DNA of 64,000 nucleotides, taken from NCBI GenBank assembly GCA_025774935.1, contig JALGZK010000008.1, forward strand, positions 1-64,000. Reading direction: 5' to 3'. Origin of the DNA: a bacterium. GTDB lineage: Bacteria; Joyebacterota; Joyebacteria; Joyebacterales; Joyebacteraceae. Position 1 is the first letter of the stretch; each line of letters opens with the position of its first letter. The translations under genes and the position numbers were made by a program. Positions 8,898 to 18,756 of the stretch are shown here, piece by piece. A model generated the notes under the pieces. It made no database searches. It worked only from the letters and a program-made list of their open reading frames with translations, and was not told the origin of the DNA.

Positions 8898-9809
8898 CTA
8901 AAATGCGTACGCCAGTGAGAAGCGGTGGGTGTCTCCGAGGTCGGAGTAGAACGGCGTGTAGGCGTAGTCCAGCCGGAAGCTCTCGACGTTCGCGCCGAGG
9001 CCGACCGACACGTTCTGGTTGTCCCAGCCCGTGCGGTAGCCGAACCTGAGCGCGAACACCCGCGCGTACATGTACTCGAGACCGATGTGGAGCTTCGTCT
9101 TCCCGTCGCCCGGGACGACGAGGTCGGTCACAGCGAGGAACTCGCCCTTGAGCTGCTCCGCCGGGATGGAATACGCGAGTCCGGTCCTGAAGTTGAGCGG
9201 GATGTCGAACTTGTCCTCGAGGTACTTCATCTGCGTGCCGAGGTTCTGCACGACGGCGCCGATGCTCAGCCGCTCGAGGGACGGAACGCGGTAGGTCGCT
9301 CCCAGGTCGACGGCGAACCCCGACGCGGTCTCGTTGTCGATCTTCTCGTGCAGGTACTTGACACTCGCGCCGACGTCGAGGTAGTCGGTCAGCGTGCGGG
9401 CGTACGAGCCGGTGAGCGCGAAGTCGAAGACGCCGAAGTGCCCGATCGGCTCAGAGGTCGGGCCCTCGCGCCTCTCGAGGTCGTCCATGTAGAGACCCGT
9501 GAGGCCGATGCCGAACGCCTGGTGCTCGAAGCGCTGCGCCCCGCCCAGGAACTCGTAGCGGATGCCCTGGAACCACTCGCTGTGCTGGAACATCAGGTCG
9601 ATGTGCTCGACCTGCGCGAGCCCGGCCGGGTTCCAGTAGATGCTCGACACGTCGCCGCTCACCCCGACGTACGCGTCGCCCAGACCGATGGGACGGGCGC
9701 CGACGCCGAGCTTCAGAAACGCGAGACCGGTGCTTCCGTCCTCGGCGCGGACGGCCGCCGGCAGAAGGAGCAGCGTGATGCCCAGCAGTGTGATGATCGT
9801 GCGCTTCAT
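8898..9809 (-). CDS. PorV/PorQ family outer membrane beta-barrel protein
   Basis: 303-residue exported protein: signal peptide MKRTIITLLGITLLLLPAAVRA, then the hallmark start of the PorV/PorQ (UPF0164) family, G-A-R-P-I-G-L-G-D-A-Y-V and S-S-I-Y-W-N-P-A-G-L-A, followed by alternating barrel strands ending in a C-terminal aromatic residue (LAYAF). In Bacteroidetes PorV shuttles type IX secretion substrates, but the family is widespread in FCB and candidate phyla without a full type IX system, so only the fold is assigned. GAGGAGG eight bases before ATG 9809 fixes the start; the frame is open to 9920. A 12-base palindrome lies about 160 bases upstream. Confidence 0.87.
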   Translation of the reverse strand: MKRTIITLLGITLLLLPAAVRAEDGSTGLAFLKLGVGARPIGLGDAYVGVSGDVSSIYWNPAGLAQVEHIDLMFQHSEWFQGIRYEFLGGAQRFEHQAFGIGLTGLYMDDLERREGPTSEPIGHFGVFDFALTGSYARTLTDYLDVGASVKYLHEKIDNETASGFAVDLGATYRVPSLERLSIGAVVQNLGTQMKYLEDKFDIPLNFRTGLAYSIPAEQLKGEFLAVTDLVVPGDGKTKLHIGLEYMYARVFALRFGYRTGWDNQNVSVGLGANVESFRLDYAYTPFYSDLGDTHRFSLAYAF

Positions 9810-9966
9810 CAGGTCCTCCTCGAGAGAAGCCCTGCTCGCGGTGCCTCTCGCGGTTCCTTCCAGGTGTGCGTGCTCCAGAGCACGGGACGCGGCCGCCGGA
9901 CAACGAGACAGGCCGGCCACCCCCTCATGCGAGACGAGGCGTCCTTATGTAAAGACGTCCCACGCG

Positions 9967-9978
9967 TGAGTTTACTCA
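9967..9978. promoter_or_regulatory. Perfect 12-base palindrome, candidate operator
   Basis: TGAGTTTACTCA reads the same on both strands. It lies in the 680-base intergenic region between the divergent PorV-like gene and the duplicated-domain lipoprotein gene. Apart from this palindrome and the promoter at 10389-10417, I see no gene or RNA in this gap. Confidence 0.3.
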
Positions 9979-10388
9979 ACGCTTTCCGGAGCCGCAAGGA
10001 CGATTGTCGGAGGCGGGAGGGGCGAGGGATGCCTGCGGGGCGATGCTGCCGGATCCCCGCGCGACGCTCTCACGGGCGGGACGCGCCCGTCCGCGGGGAT
10101 TCGGTTGGTGCTGGGCGGAAGCAGGCCCGCCCCTTTTCGGGCCAGCCCCGCCCAGCTCCTAACCCCGTCCCGGCCAGAACGCCAGCGCTTGCCCCTATCT
10201 ATAACAAGCGACGTGCCAGTCGGCCCGTCGACCGCCCCGGGGCAGGCGCCGTCCTCCAACTCGAGCGCGTGTGAGGACTTGGAGCCGCTCTCGAATCCAG
10301 ATTCGCCGGGCCCGTCCAATCGGCCGGCGGGCGATGTCAACTTCGTCCACAGACCTGGCCGGAGGCCGGGCCCGCGCTGCCCGCTCAA

Positions 10389-10417
10389 TTGACGAACGGC
10401 ACCCAGTGTGCGATAAT
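10389..10417 (+). promoter_or_regulatory. Sigma-70-type promoter for the lipoprotein gene
   Basis: TTGACG (10389-10394) and GATAAT (10412-10417) with a 17-base spacer, five of six matches at each box. The predicted start site is about 66 bases before the ATG at 10490. Confidence 0.65.
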
Positions 10418-10489
10418 GCAGTGCATCCGTATTCTGCGGATTCAGTCCCCTCTGACCTCGCTCGGGACCCCGCACCCGTGGGAGGAACG

Positions 10490-11644
10490 ATGAAACACGC
10501 CCTCCGAAGGCTGGTACTCCTTGCCCTCGTCGCGCCCCTCCTCTCCTGCAGCTCGACGAGCGGCCCGGACGAATTCGAGTACACGGAGCGAACGACACCC
10601 GAGAACACGCTCGCGAGGCTCGTCGAGGCCTACGAGAAAATGGACGCGGACGTGTACCTCGACGGCCTCGCCGATGAGTTCATCTTCTTCCTGAGCGAGG
10701 AAGCGTGCGGGGCCGATCCGACGCTCCCCGAGTACTGGGGCCGACAGGAAGAGCAGGTGATCCACGAGAACATGTTCGGGCACGAGAGTCCCGTCGAGAG
10801 CGTGAGCCTCGTACTCACTCAGGTCGGCGACCCGATCGAGATTCCGGGGCCGGTCCCCGAAGACCCTAGTGCTTGGCAGTACAGCATGAACGTCGACCTC
10901 ACGGTGGAGACCGGGGATCGGATCATGTTCCACGCGGGCGTCGGCGCGATCTTCCTGATCCAGATCGACGACGAGGCGTCAGCGGGCGGACGGGAGCTCT
11001 GGGAGGTCGTCGAGTGGCAGGAGGTGCACGAGTTCTCGCGGAACCCGCGCGCCGAGACATCCTGGGGGGGCCTCAAGCACATCTTCCTGCACGGCTACAA
11101 CGTGCCGCCCGAGTACCCGGACCGGACGACTCCGGGTGGCGTCATCGAGAAGCTCCGGCTGGCGTACGTGAGCATGGACGCTGCGGCGTACCTGGACTGC
11201 CTTGCGGGTGACTTCGTCTTCCACACCGCTGAGGAGGACCAGAACGACCCACAGAACCCCCTTCCCGAGACATGGGGCTGGAGCGATGAGTACACGATCC
11301 ACGGCAACATGTTCGGGCCCGGAACCGACGTTGATCGCATCATCCTGGCTCTGACGAACGAGGACGTGACCCACGATCCGGGCACGGACCCCGAGGACCC
11401 TTCGGACGACACGTACGAGTACCTCGTCTCATCCGATCTTCGAGTCTACATCCCCATCACGGGAGACGATCTCATTCTCCTCGCGACCAGTGACCAGCGG
11501 TTCCTCCTCCGAGTCGACCCGGACGAGCAAGGAGCGGGAGGGGCTACGCTGTGGGAGATCGTCGAGTGGCGGGACGACGTGTACTACGGATCCAAACGAA
11601 GCGAGGAGCAAACCTGGGGCGCCATCAAGGGCCTGTTCCGTTAG
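10490..11644 (+). CDS. Lipoprotein with two tandem NTF2/SnoaL-like repeats
   Basis: 384-residue lipoprotein: MKHALRRLVLLALVAPLLSC with Cys20 as lipidation site. The mature part is an internal duplication. Repeat 1 (about residues 35-205) and repeat 2 (about 215-384) share the order T-P-x-N/G...L...Y-x-x-M-D-A-x-x-Y-L-D-x-L-A-x-D/E-F-x-F, then W-G...I-H-x-N-M-F-G, then L-W-E-x-V-E-W, and end in W-G-x-[LI]-K. This pattern fits the cone-shaped NTF2/SnoaL fold. Similar repeat lipoproteins are frequent in Eisenbacteria-like genomes; no function is known. The start has GGAGGAACG immediately upstream. Confidence 0.82.
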   Translation: MKHALRRLVLLALVAPLLSCSSTSGPDEFEYTERTTPENTLARLVEAYEKMDADVYLDGLADEFIFFLSEEACGADPTLPEYWGRQEEQVIHENMFGHESPVESVSLVLTQVGDPIEIPGPVPEDPSAWQYSMNVDLTVETGDRIMFHAGVGAIFLIQIDDEASAGGRELWEVVEWQEVHEFSRNPRAETSWGGLKHIFLHGYNVPPEYPDRTTPGGVIEKLRLAYVSMDAAAYLDCLAGDFVFHTAEEDQNDPQNPLPETWGWSDEYTIHGNMFGPGTDVDRIILALTNEDVTHDPGTDPEDPSDDTYEYLVSSDLRVYIPITGDDLILLATSDQRFLLRVDPDEQGAGGATLWEIVEWRDDVYYGSKRSEEQTWGAIKGLFR

Positions 11645-11666
11645 TAGAGCCCCCGCAACCGGACGC

Positions 11667-11696
11667 TTGCCGACCGGCCCGGCGCGCGGGTATCAT
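11667..11696 (+). promoter_or_regulatory. Sigma-70-type promoter for the CPBP protease gene
   Basis: TTGCCG (11667-11672) and TATCAT (11691-11696), spacer 18 bases. A short hairpin, CGCCAC / GTGGCG (11702-11717), lies at the predicted start site. Confidence 0.5.
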
Positions 11697-11771
11697 GTGG
11701 TCGCCACTGCCGTGGCGGCCGCTGCTTTTGAGATGGAAGCGCGTCGCGCGCGGCGCCTTCACGGAGGTCTC

Positions 11772-12833
11772 TTGAACCAGCCCGACGTCCCGCGTCGTCC
11801 CGAACCCGACCCGCCGGAGCACTCGCCGGACGCCGACGAGATCCTCCGGACACACGCCCACGCGTACCCGGTCCCGCCGGCGCCGCCGCAGAGGCGCTCG
11901 GGGATGAACCCGTACCTCAAGGCCATCCTCTACATCGTGGGGTACTTCGTCGTCGGAGTCGCGTTCTCGATGGTGGTCGCGGTCGTCGCCGGCACGCTCG
12001 TCGGGCTCGGGGTCGTGGAGATCCCGCTATTCGATGACGTGACTCCCCTCATGGACATGGAGTCGATCGTCGAGCTCATCGCGCCGTACCTCTTCCCGAT
12101 CGCGGTCGTGACGGGGTTCTACACGATCCTCTACACGCTGGCGTTCATGTGGATCGTCGACCGCAAACCGCTCACGGCCCTCGGGCTTTACCGGCGGCGC
12201 GGGTGGCTCTCCGACTTCGCAAAGGGTGGCGTCCTCGCGTTCCTGATCCTCGGGGTCATCTTCTCGTTCTCGCTCGTCACGGGACAGATCGTCGTCAGAG
12301 GGTTCGCGAGACCCGCCGCCGAGACGACCCCGATCGTGGCCTATCTCCTCGGCGCCATCGTCGCGTTCGTCATCGTCGGCCTCTACGAGGAGATCATGTT
12401 CCGCGGCTACATCCTCCAGACGCTCGCGACGCGTTCCGGGAGGGTCAGCGCCACCATCGTCTCCTCTATCATCTTCGCGGTCCTCCACGGCGCGAACCCG
12501 GGGGCGGACCCGTTCGGGATCTTCAACACGATCATCATCGGCGTCGTCCTGTGCGTCCTCTACTTCAGGACGGGGTCGCTCTGGATGCCCGTCGGGTTCC
12601 ACTTCGCGTGGAACTTCTCGCTCGGGTACCTCTACTCGATGCCGGTGAGCGGACTCCCGATCTACGGCATCCTCGACGTGATCGAGGTCGAGCCCGCGTC
12701 CCGCATCACCGGCGGGAGCTACGGCCCGGAAGCTGGTCTCGCCTGCACGGTCGCGCTCGCAATCTGGGGAGGTTGGCTCATCTGGAAGGGAACGGGCCGG
12801 AGGCACCAGGACGAGGACGGGGACGCGCCCTAG
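11772..12833 (+). CDS. CPBP (Abi/CAAX protease-like) intramembrane metalloprotease
   Basis: 353-residue integral membrane protein with a Pro-rich cytoplasmic N-terminus (about 45 residues) and seven or eight membrane segments. The CPBP signatures are complete: Glu-Glu in YEEIMFRGYIL, His in IFAVLHGANPG and HFAWN near the C-terminal end. The family includes CAAX prenyl proteases, bacteriocin self-immunity proteins and uncharacterised proteases; nothing nearby narrows this. The start is uncertain: TTG 11772 has GGAGGT only three to four bases upstream, and ATG 11733 in the same frame lacks a ribosome site. Confidence 0.88.
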   Translation: MNQPDVPRRPEPDPPEHSPDADEILRTHAHAYPVPPAPPQRRSGMNPYLKAILYIVGYFVVGVAFSMVVAVVAGTLVGLGVVEIPLFDDVTPLMDMESIVELIAPYLFPIAVVTGFYTILYTLAFMWIVDRKPLTALGLYRRRGWLSDFAKGGVLAFLILGVIFSFSLVTGQIVVRGFARPAAETTPIVAYLLGAIVAFVIVGLYEEIMFRGYILQTLATRSGRVSATIVSSIIFAVLHGANPGADPFGIFNTIIIGVVLCVLYFRTGSLWMPVGFHFAWNFSLGYLYSMPVSGLPIYGILDVIEVEPASRITGGSYGPEAGLACTVALAIWGGWLIWKGTGRRHQDEDGDAP

Positions 12834-12856
12834 AGGACATCGGCACGCGTGACGAA

Positions 12857-12888
12857 GACCGGGCGGAGCCTCGCGGCCCCGCCCGGTC
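12857..12888. terminator. Bidirectional terminator hairpin
   Basis: GACCGGGCGG (12857-12866) pairs with CCGCCCGGTC (12879-12888) around a 12-base loop, between the convergent CPBP gene and the secreted-protein gene. Very stable stem, weak U-tract (TCGTT) on the plus strand. Confidence 0.6.
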
Positions 12889-12914
12889 TCGTTGGTGGTC
12901 GGTCGAACGCCGCG

Positions 12915-13529
12915 CTACTCCACGACCTCGACGAATCCCTTGCAGTCGGTCGCCTCGGCGAGCGTGCGGATGTGATCCATGTCCTCGGCGACGCGCCCGG
13001 AGAGGCTGATCAGGGTCGCGTTCCCCGCGAGGATGTGGAGGTCGAACGAGTTGTTCTCGGCGTCCTCCTGCTCGACGGCGTCGTAGCCGCAGGCGGTGAC
13101 CTGACTCATCCCGGACTCGCCGGACATCGCCGCGAGCATCGGGTTCCCGACGAACGCGCGGAGCATCGCGAGCGCCGGCGAGTTCGCGGCTACCGTCATC
13201 TCGATGCTCGACTCGTTCGGCGGATGGTAGACCCTCGACATCACGAGCCCGGCGAACATGCTCGCCCCGATGAGCGAGGCGTCCATCCCCTCCGCCTCGT
13301 CCGCCGTCCACCCGTCGGGCGGATCTGGGAACTCCTGAAGGAGGAGATCGATGAGCCTCTGGTTGACGCCGATGAGCGCGGTTTGAAGCTGGGCGCTCGC
13401 CTCCTTGTAGTCATTGGCCGCGTAGGCCGAGCCGGCCTGCCCGATCGCGTCCGTGACCTCGTCGGCGAGCGCGAGCCCCGCCGCTAGGACGACGAGCGCG
13501 GCTGCTGCCACACACGTGAGAGTCCTCAT
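12915..13529 (-). CDS. Secreted protein of unknown function
   Basis: 204-residue protein with a clear signal peptide (MRTLTCVAAAALVVLAAGLALA). The mature N-terminus (DAIGQAGSAYAANDYKEASAQLQTAL) looks like a single TPR-type helix pair; the remainder includes a central segment with small hydrophobic residues (SLIGASMFAGLVM) and ends GFVEVVE. Two cysteines are present in the mature part. ATG 13529 has GGAGGT eight bases upstream, so the longer open frame to 13739 is not used. I do not recognise the family. Confidence 0.8.
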   Translation of the reverse strand: MRTLTCVAAAALVVLAAGLALADEVTDAIGQAGSAYAANDYKEASAQLQTALIGVNQRLIDLLLQEFPDPPDGWTADEAEGMDASLIGASMFAGLVMSRVYHPPNESSIEMTVAANSPALAMLRAFVGNPMLAAMSGESGMSQVTACGYDAVEQEDAENNSFDLHILAGNATLISLSGRVAEDMDHIRTLAEATDCKGFVEVVE

Positions 13530-13621
13530 CGAACCTGACCTCCTTCCCCGCCGGCCGCCCGGCGGATGCCTGTCGTTGTCCCCGGTCGTACTCATGGGAC
13601 GCCCGCGGTGCGGCAACCGGT

Positions 13622-14014
13622 TCAGAGCGCGCCGACGACGACCTGCCGCGAGCGGGGGCCGTCGAACTCGCAGAAGAAGATCCCCTGCCAGGTCCCGAGC
13701 ACGAGGTCGCCGTCCCGGACGAGCACGGTCTCCGAGCACCCGATGAGTGAGGACTTAATGTGCGCGTCGGAGTTCCCCTCGGCGTGGAAGAACGCCGGGG
13801 ACTCGGGGACGAGCTCGCTGAGCTTGCCGATGACGTCGCGCACGACGTCGGGGTCGGCGCTCTCGTTGATCGTGATCGCGGCCGTCGTGTGCGGGCAGTA
13901 GACGACGATCGCGCCGTCCTCGACGCCGAGATCGGCCACGATGCTCCGGACCTCCGCGGTGATGTCGACGAAGGTCGTCCTCGACCTCGTCCGGACGGAA
14001 AATGTCTTCGTCAT
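13622..14014 (-). CDS. yjbQ: YjbQ/UPF0047 family protein
   Basis: 130-residue cytosolic protein of the UPF0047 (secondary thiamine-phosphate synthase) family. The conserved core is visible: VYCPHTTAAITINE with the invariant His and Glu, HAEGNSDAHIKSSLIG with the second His cluster, and GTWQGIFFCEFDGPR at the C-terminus. E. coli YjbQ has weak thiamine-phosphate synthase activity, but the physiological role of the family is unsettled. Transcribed divergently from the copper ATPase gene; the 135-base gap shows no strong promoter by eye. Confidence 0.93.
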   Translation of the reverse strand: MTKTFSVRTRSRTTFVDITAEVRSIVADLGVEDGAIVVYCPHTTAAITINESADPDVVRDVIGKLSELVPESPAFFHAEGNSDAHIKSSLIGCSETVLVRDGDLVLGTWQGIFFCEFDGPRSRQVVVGAL

Positions 14015-14149
14015 GGTGTGGTTTCCGTGTAGGATGCGTGTAAGCGGCTTGCCTGCATACTACGGGCTGCCGCCCCGGACCGTCAAGGACGGTCGGCCGA
14101 CGGCCGGAGACCGTGCGACGTTTCACCGTCGCGGCATCCAAAGAAGAAG

Positions 14150-16624
<2,475 letters not shown>

Positions 16625-16661
16625 TGCGAACCTCTCCCCCACGACTTCCCGAGGAATCCCG

Positions 16662-16691
16662 TTGACGTCCCGCCCACGGAACGCCTATACA
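16662..16691 (+). promoter_or_regulatory. Sigma-70-type promoter for the lemA-htpX operon
   Basis: TTGACG (16662-16667) and TATACA (16686-16691), spacer 18 bases, within the 180-base gap after the copper ATPase gene. A second minus-10-like box (TACTATAG, near 16738) lies closer to lemA without an obvious minus-35 partner. Confidence 0.5.
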
Positions 16692-16804
16692 TGAGCGGGA
16701 GTCGCAGGCGCCTCCGAATACAACCCGAGTAACCGCATACTATAGACAGGGAGCGCGCCGAGAGGGCGCGCGACGGGAGCCCTACAAGAGGAAGGGAGCA
16801 GGCC

Positions 16805-17347
16805 ATGTGGTTGTTTCTCATCATCGTCGCCGTGATCGTCATCTGGTTGATCTCGGCGTATAACAGGCTCGTCGTTCTCAGGAACCGCATCGAGAACGCG
16901 TGGTCCCAGATCGACGTCCAGCTCAAGCGTCGGACGGATCTCATCCCGAACCTGGTCGAGACCGTCAAGGGCTACATGGAGCACGAGAAGGAAGTGTTCA
17001 CGAAGGTGACCGAGGCGAGGTCCGCCGTCATGAACGCGACGGGGGTCAAGGACCAGGCCGAGGCCAACAACATGCTCACCGGCGCGCTCAAGACCCTCTT
17101 CGCCGTCGCGGAGAACTACCCCGAGCTCAAGGCGAACGAGAACTTCATGATGCTCCAGGAGGAGCTCGCCGGTACCGAGAGCAAGATCGCGTACGCGAGG
17201 CAGGCCTACAACGACACCGTCCTCAAGTACGACAACATGCGGGAGAAGTTCCCGACGAACGTCGTGGCGAACATGTTCGGGTTCAAGGAGCGCGAGTACT
17301 TCGAAGTCCCCGAGGCCGACCGCGAGCCCGTCAAGGTCGAGTTCTAG
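16805..17347 (+). CDS. lemA: LemA family membrane protein
   Basis: 180-residue protein with one N-terminal membrane helix (residues 2-17) followed by the long helical LemA domain: [62 protein letters not shown] and [12 protein letters not shown]. LemA proteins have a cytoplasmic or periplasmic helical bundle of unsettled function and are very often encoded with HtpX-type proteases or DUF2207 proteins; both partners occur in this window. First gene of a four-gene operon (lemA, two small membrane proteins, htpX) with gaps of about 18 to 26 bases. GGAAGGAG precedes the start. Confidence 0.95.
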   Translation: MWLFLIIVAVIVIWLISAYNRLVVLRNRIENAWSQIDVQLKRRTDLIPNLVETVKGYMEHEKEVFTKVTEARSAVMNATGVKDQAEANNMLTGALKTLFAVAENYPELKANENFMMLQEELAGTESKIAYARQAYNDTVLKYDNMREKFPTNVVANMFGFKEREYFEVPEADREPVKVEF

Positions 17348-17373
17348 CCGAGGACCTCCGACGGAGATTAGAG

Positions 17374-17544
17374 ATGATTGCCGCTTACGTAGTGGTGAAG
17401 GTGTTGCTGGGGCTCGTCTACCTGTTCGCGGGACTCGCGCTCTTCTGGGGAAGAAAGAAGCTCCTCGAGGAAGGCAGACCGCCGAACCTCTGGCTCCCCG
17501 GAGCTCTCCTGATCATCGCCGGACTCACGACGATGTTCCTCTAG
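17374..17544 (+). CDS. Small two-helix membrane protein
   Basis: 56-residue protein beginning MIAAYVVVKVLLGLVYLFAG. Two hydrophobic helices (about 3-24 and 40-55) flank a short charged loop with RKKLLEEGRPPN. GGAG lies eight bases before ATG 17374, and the gene is between lemA and another small membrane gene with short gaps, which supports it being real although it overlaps longer frames. Function unknown; likely works with LemA or HtpX. Confidence 0.75.
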   Translation: MIAAYVVVKVLLGLVYLFAGLALFWGRKKLLEEGRPPNLWLPGALLIIAGLTTMFL

Positions 17545-17562
17545 TGGCGGGAAGGAGATGGA

Positions 17563-17757
17563 ATGGAGTTCCTCACGTTCGGCATGGGGTTCATCCTCTT
17601 GATCGTCGTCGTCATCCCCTTCTGGAAGATCTTCCAGAAGGCGGGCTTCGCGCCGGCGTTGAGCCTCGTGATGCTCATCCCGATCGTCAACATCGTAGCG
17701 CTCTACATGCTCGCGTTCTCGGAGTGGCGCGGCCCGTACGGCGGGTACCGGTCGTAG
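17563..17757 (+). CDS. Small membrane protein (PIVNIVALYML type)
   Basis: 64-residue protein with two membrane helices (about 4-22 and 33-52). The segment LIPIVNIVALYMLAFSEW is characteristic of a group of short DUF805- or DUF5684-like membrane proteins whose second helix begins I-P-x-V-N-I. It ends RGPYGGYRS. Located between the preceding small membrane gene (18 bases) and htpX (22 bases), in the same operon. No function known. Confidence 0.78.
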   Translation: MEFLTFGMGFILLIVVVIPFWKIFQKAGFAPALSLVMLIPIVNIVALYMLAFSEWRGPYGGYRS

Positions 17758-17779
17758 CGAGCGTACAGGGGCAGCATCC

Positions 17780-18664
17780 ATGTGGGAACAGATCACCGCG
17801 AACCAGGTGAAGTCCGGCTTCCTCGTCGGGTTCTTCGTCCTTTTCGTCATCTTCCTCGGCTGGATCTTCGGGGAGTACACGGGCTGGGGCTGGGGCGGCG
17901 CCGTCTTCGCGGGCGTGATCGCGTGCGTGGGCGCGCTCACGAGCTGGTACAACAGCGACAAGATGGTGCTCGCCATCAGCCGCGCGCGTCCCGTCGAGCA
18001 CACGGAGTACCCCCACCTCCACAACACCGTCCAGGGACTCGCGATCGCGGCCGGGATCCCCGAACCCAAGCTCTACATCATCGACGACACCGCGCCGAAC
18101 GCATTCGCGACCGGCAGGGACCCCGAGCACTCGGCGATAGCCGTCACGACCGGACTCCTCCAGAAGCTCAACAGGGTCGAGCTCGAGGGCGTCATCGGAC
18201 ACGAGATGTCGCACATCGCCGACCGCGACACGCTCCTTATGACGATTACGGTCATCCTCGTCGGGACCGTCGCGCTCGTGAGCGACTGGATGTTCCGGAG
18301 CTTCATCTGGGGCCGCAGGTCCAGGAGCCGCGAGTCGGGACAGGCGGGGGCGATCATCCTCGTCGTCGCGCTCGTGCTCGCGATCCTCTCCCCCCTGATC
18401 GCCCAAGTGATCAAGCTTGCGATCTCGCGGCGGCGGGAGTTTCTGGCCGACGCGAACGGGGCGCGGCTGACACGGTACCCCGAGGGACTCGCGAGCGCAC
18501 TTGAGAAGATCTCCGCTGACCCGGAGCCGCTCGAGGTCGCCAACAAGGCCACCGCGCACCTCTATATAGAGAACCCGCTCAAGGACGAGAAGCGCGCCAT
18601 GAACAAGCTCTTCTCGACGCACCCGCCGGTCGAGGAGCGGATCGCGATCCTCCGGTCGATGTAG
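17780..18664 (+). CDS. htpX: HtpX-like M48 membrane metalloprotease
   Basis: 294-residue membrane protease for membrane-protein quality control. Zinc motif HEMSH (His141, Glu142, His145) is followed by a membrane hairpin and the third-ligand region RRREFLADANGARLTRYPEGLASAL. Four hydrophobic segments are visible (two N-terminal, two between the zinc motif and the third ligand). The C-terminal FSTHPPVEERIAILR is typical of HtpX. Last gene of the lemA operon and directly followed by a strong terminator. Confidence 0.95.
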   Translation: MWEQITANQVKSGFLVGFFVLFVIFLGWIFGEYTGWGWGGAVFAGVIACVGALTSWYNSDKMVLAISRARPVEHTEYPHLHNTVQGLAIAAGIPEPKLYIIDDTAPNAFATGRDPEHSAIAVTTGLLQKLNRVELEGVIGHEMSHIADRDTLLMTITVILVGTVALVSDWMFRSFIWGRRSRSRESGQAGAIILVVALVLAILSPLIAQVIKLAISRRREFLADANGARLTRYPEGLASALEKISADPEPLEVANKATAHLYIENPLKDEKRAMNKLFSTHPPVEERIAILRSM

Positions 18665-18700
18665 GTCGCGGGCCGCTCGTGAGGCGGGACACAGGAACGA

Positions 18701-18730
18701 AAAAGGGGACGCCGACCGGCGTCCCCTTTC
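18701..18730. terminator. Strong bidirectional intrinsic terminator
   Basis: GGGGACGCC (18705-18713) pairs perfectly with GGCGTCCCC (18718-18726) around a GACC loop, flanked by AAAA on the left and TTT on the right, so each strand has an A-tract/U-tract arrangement. It separates the convergent htpX and polX genes. Confidence 0.88.
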
Positions 18731-18756
18731 TCATACCCTCGCGGCATCGCGCCGCC

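Noticed and set aside
9810-10489. Structured RNA or tRNA in the 680-base divergent intergenic region
   Set aside because: No tRNA cloverleaf or conserved RNA motif was found; only one palindrome and one promoter can be supported.
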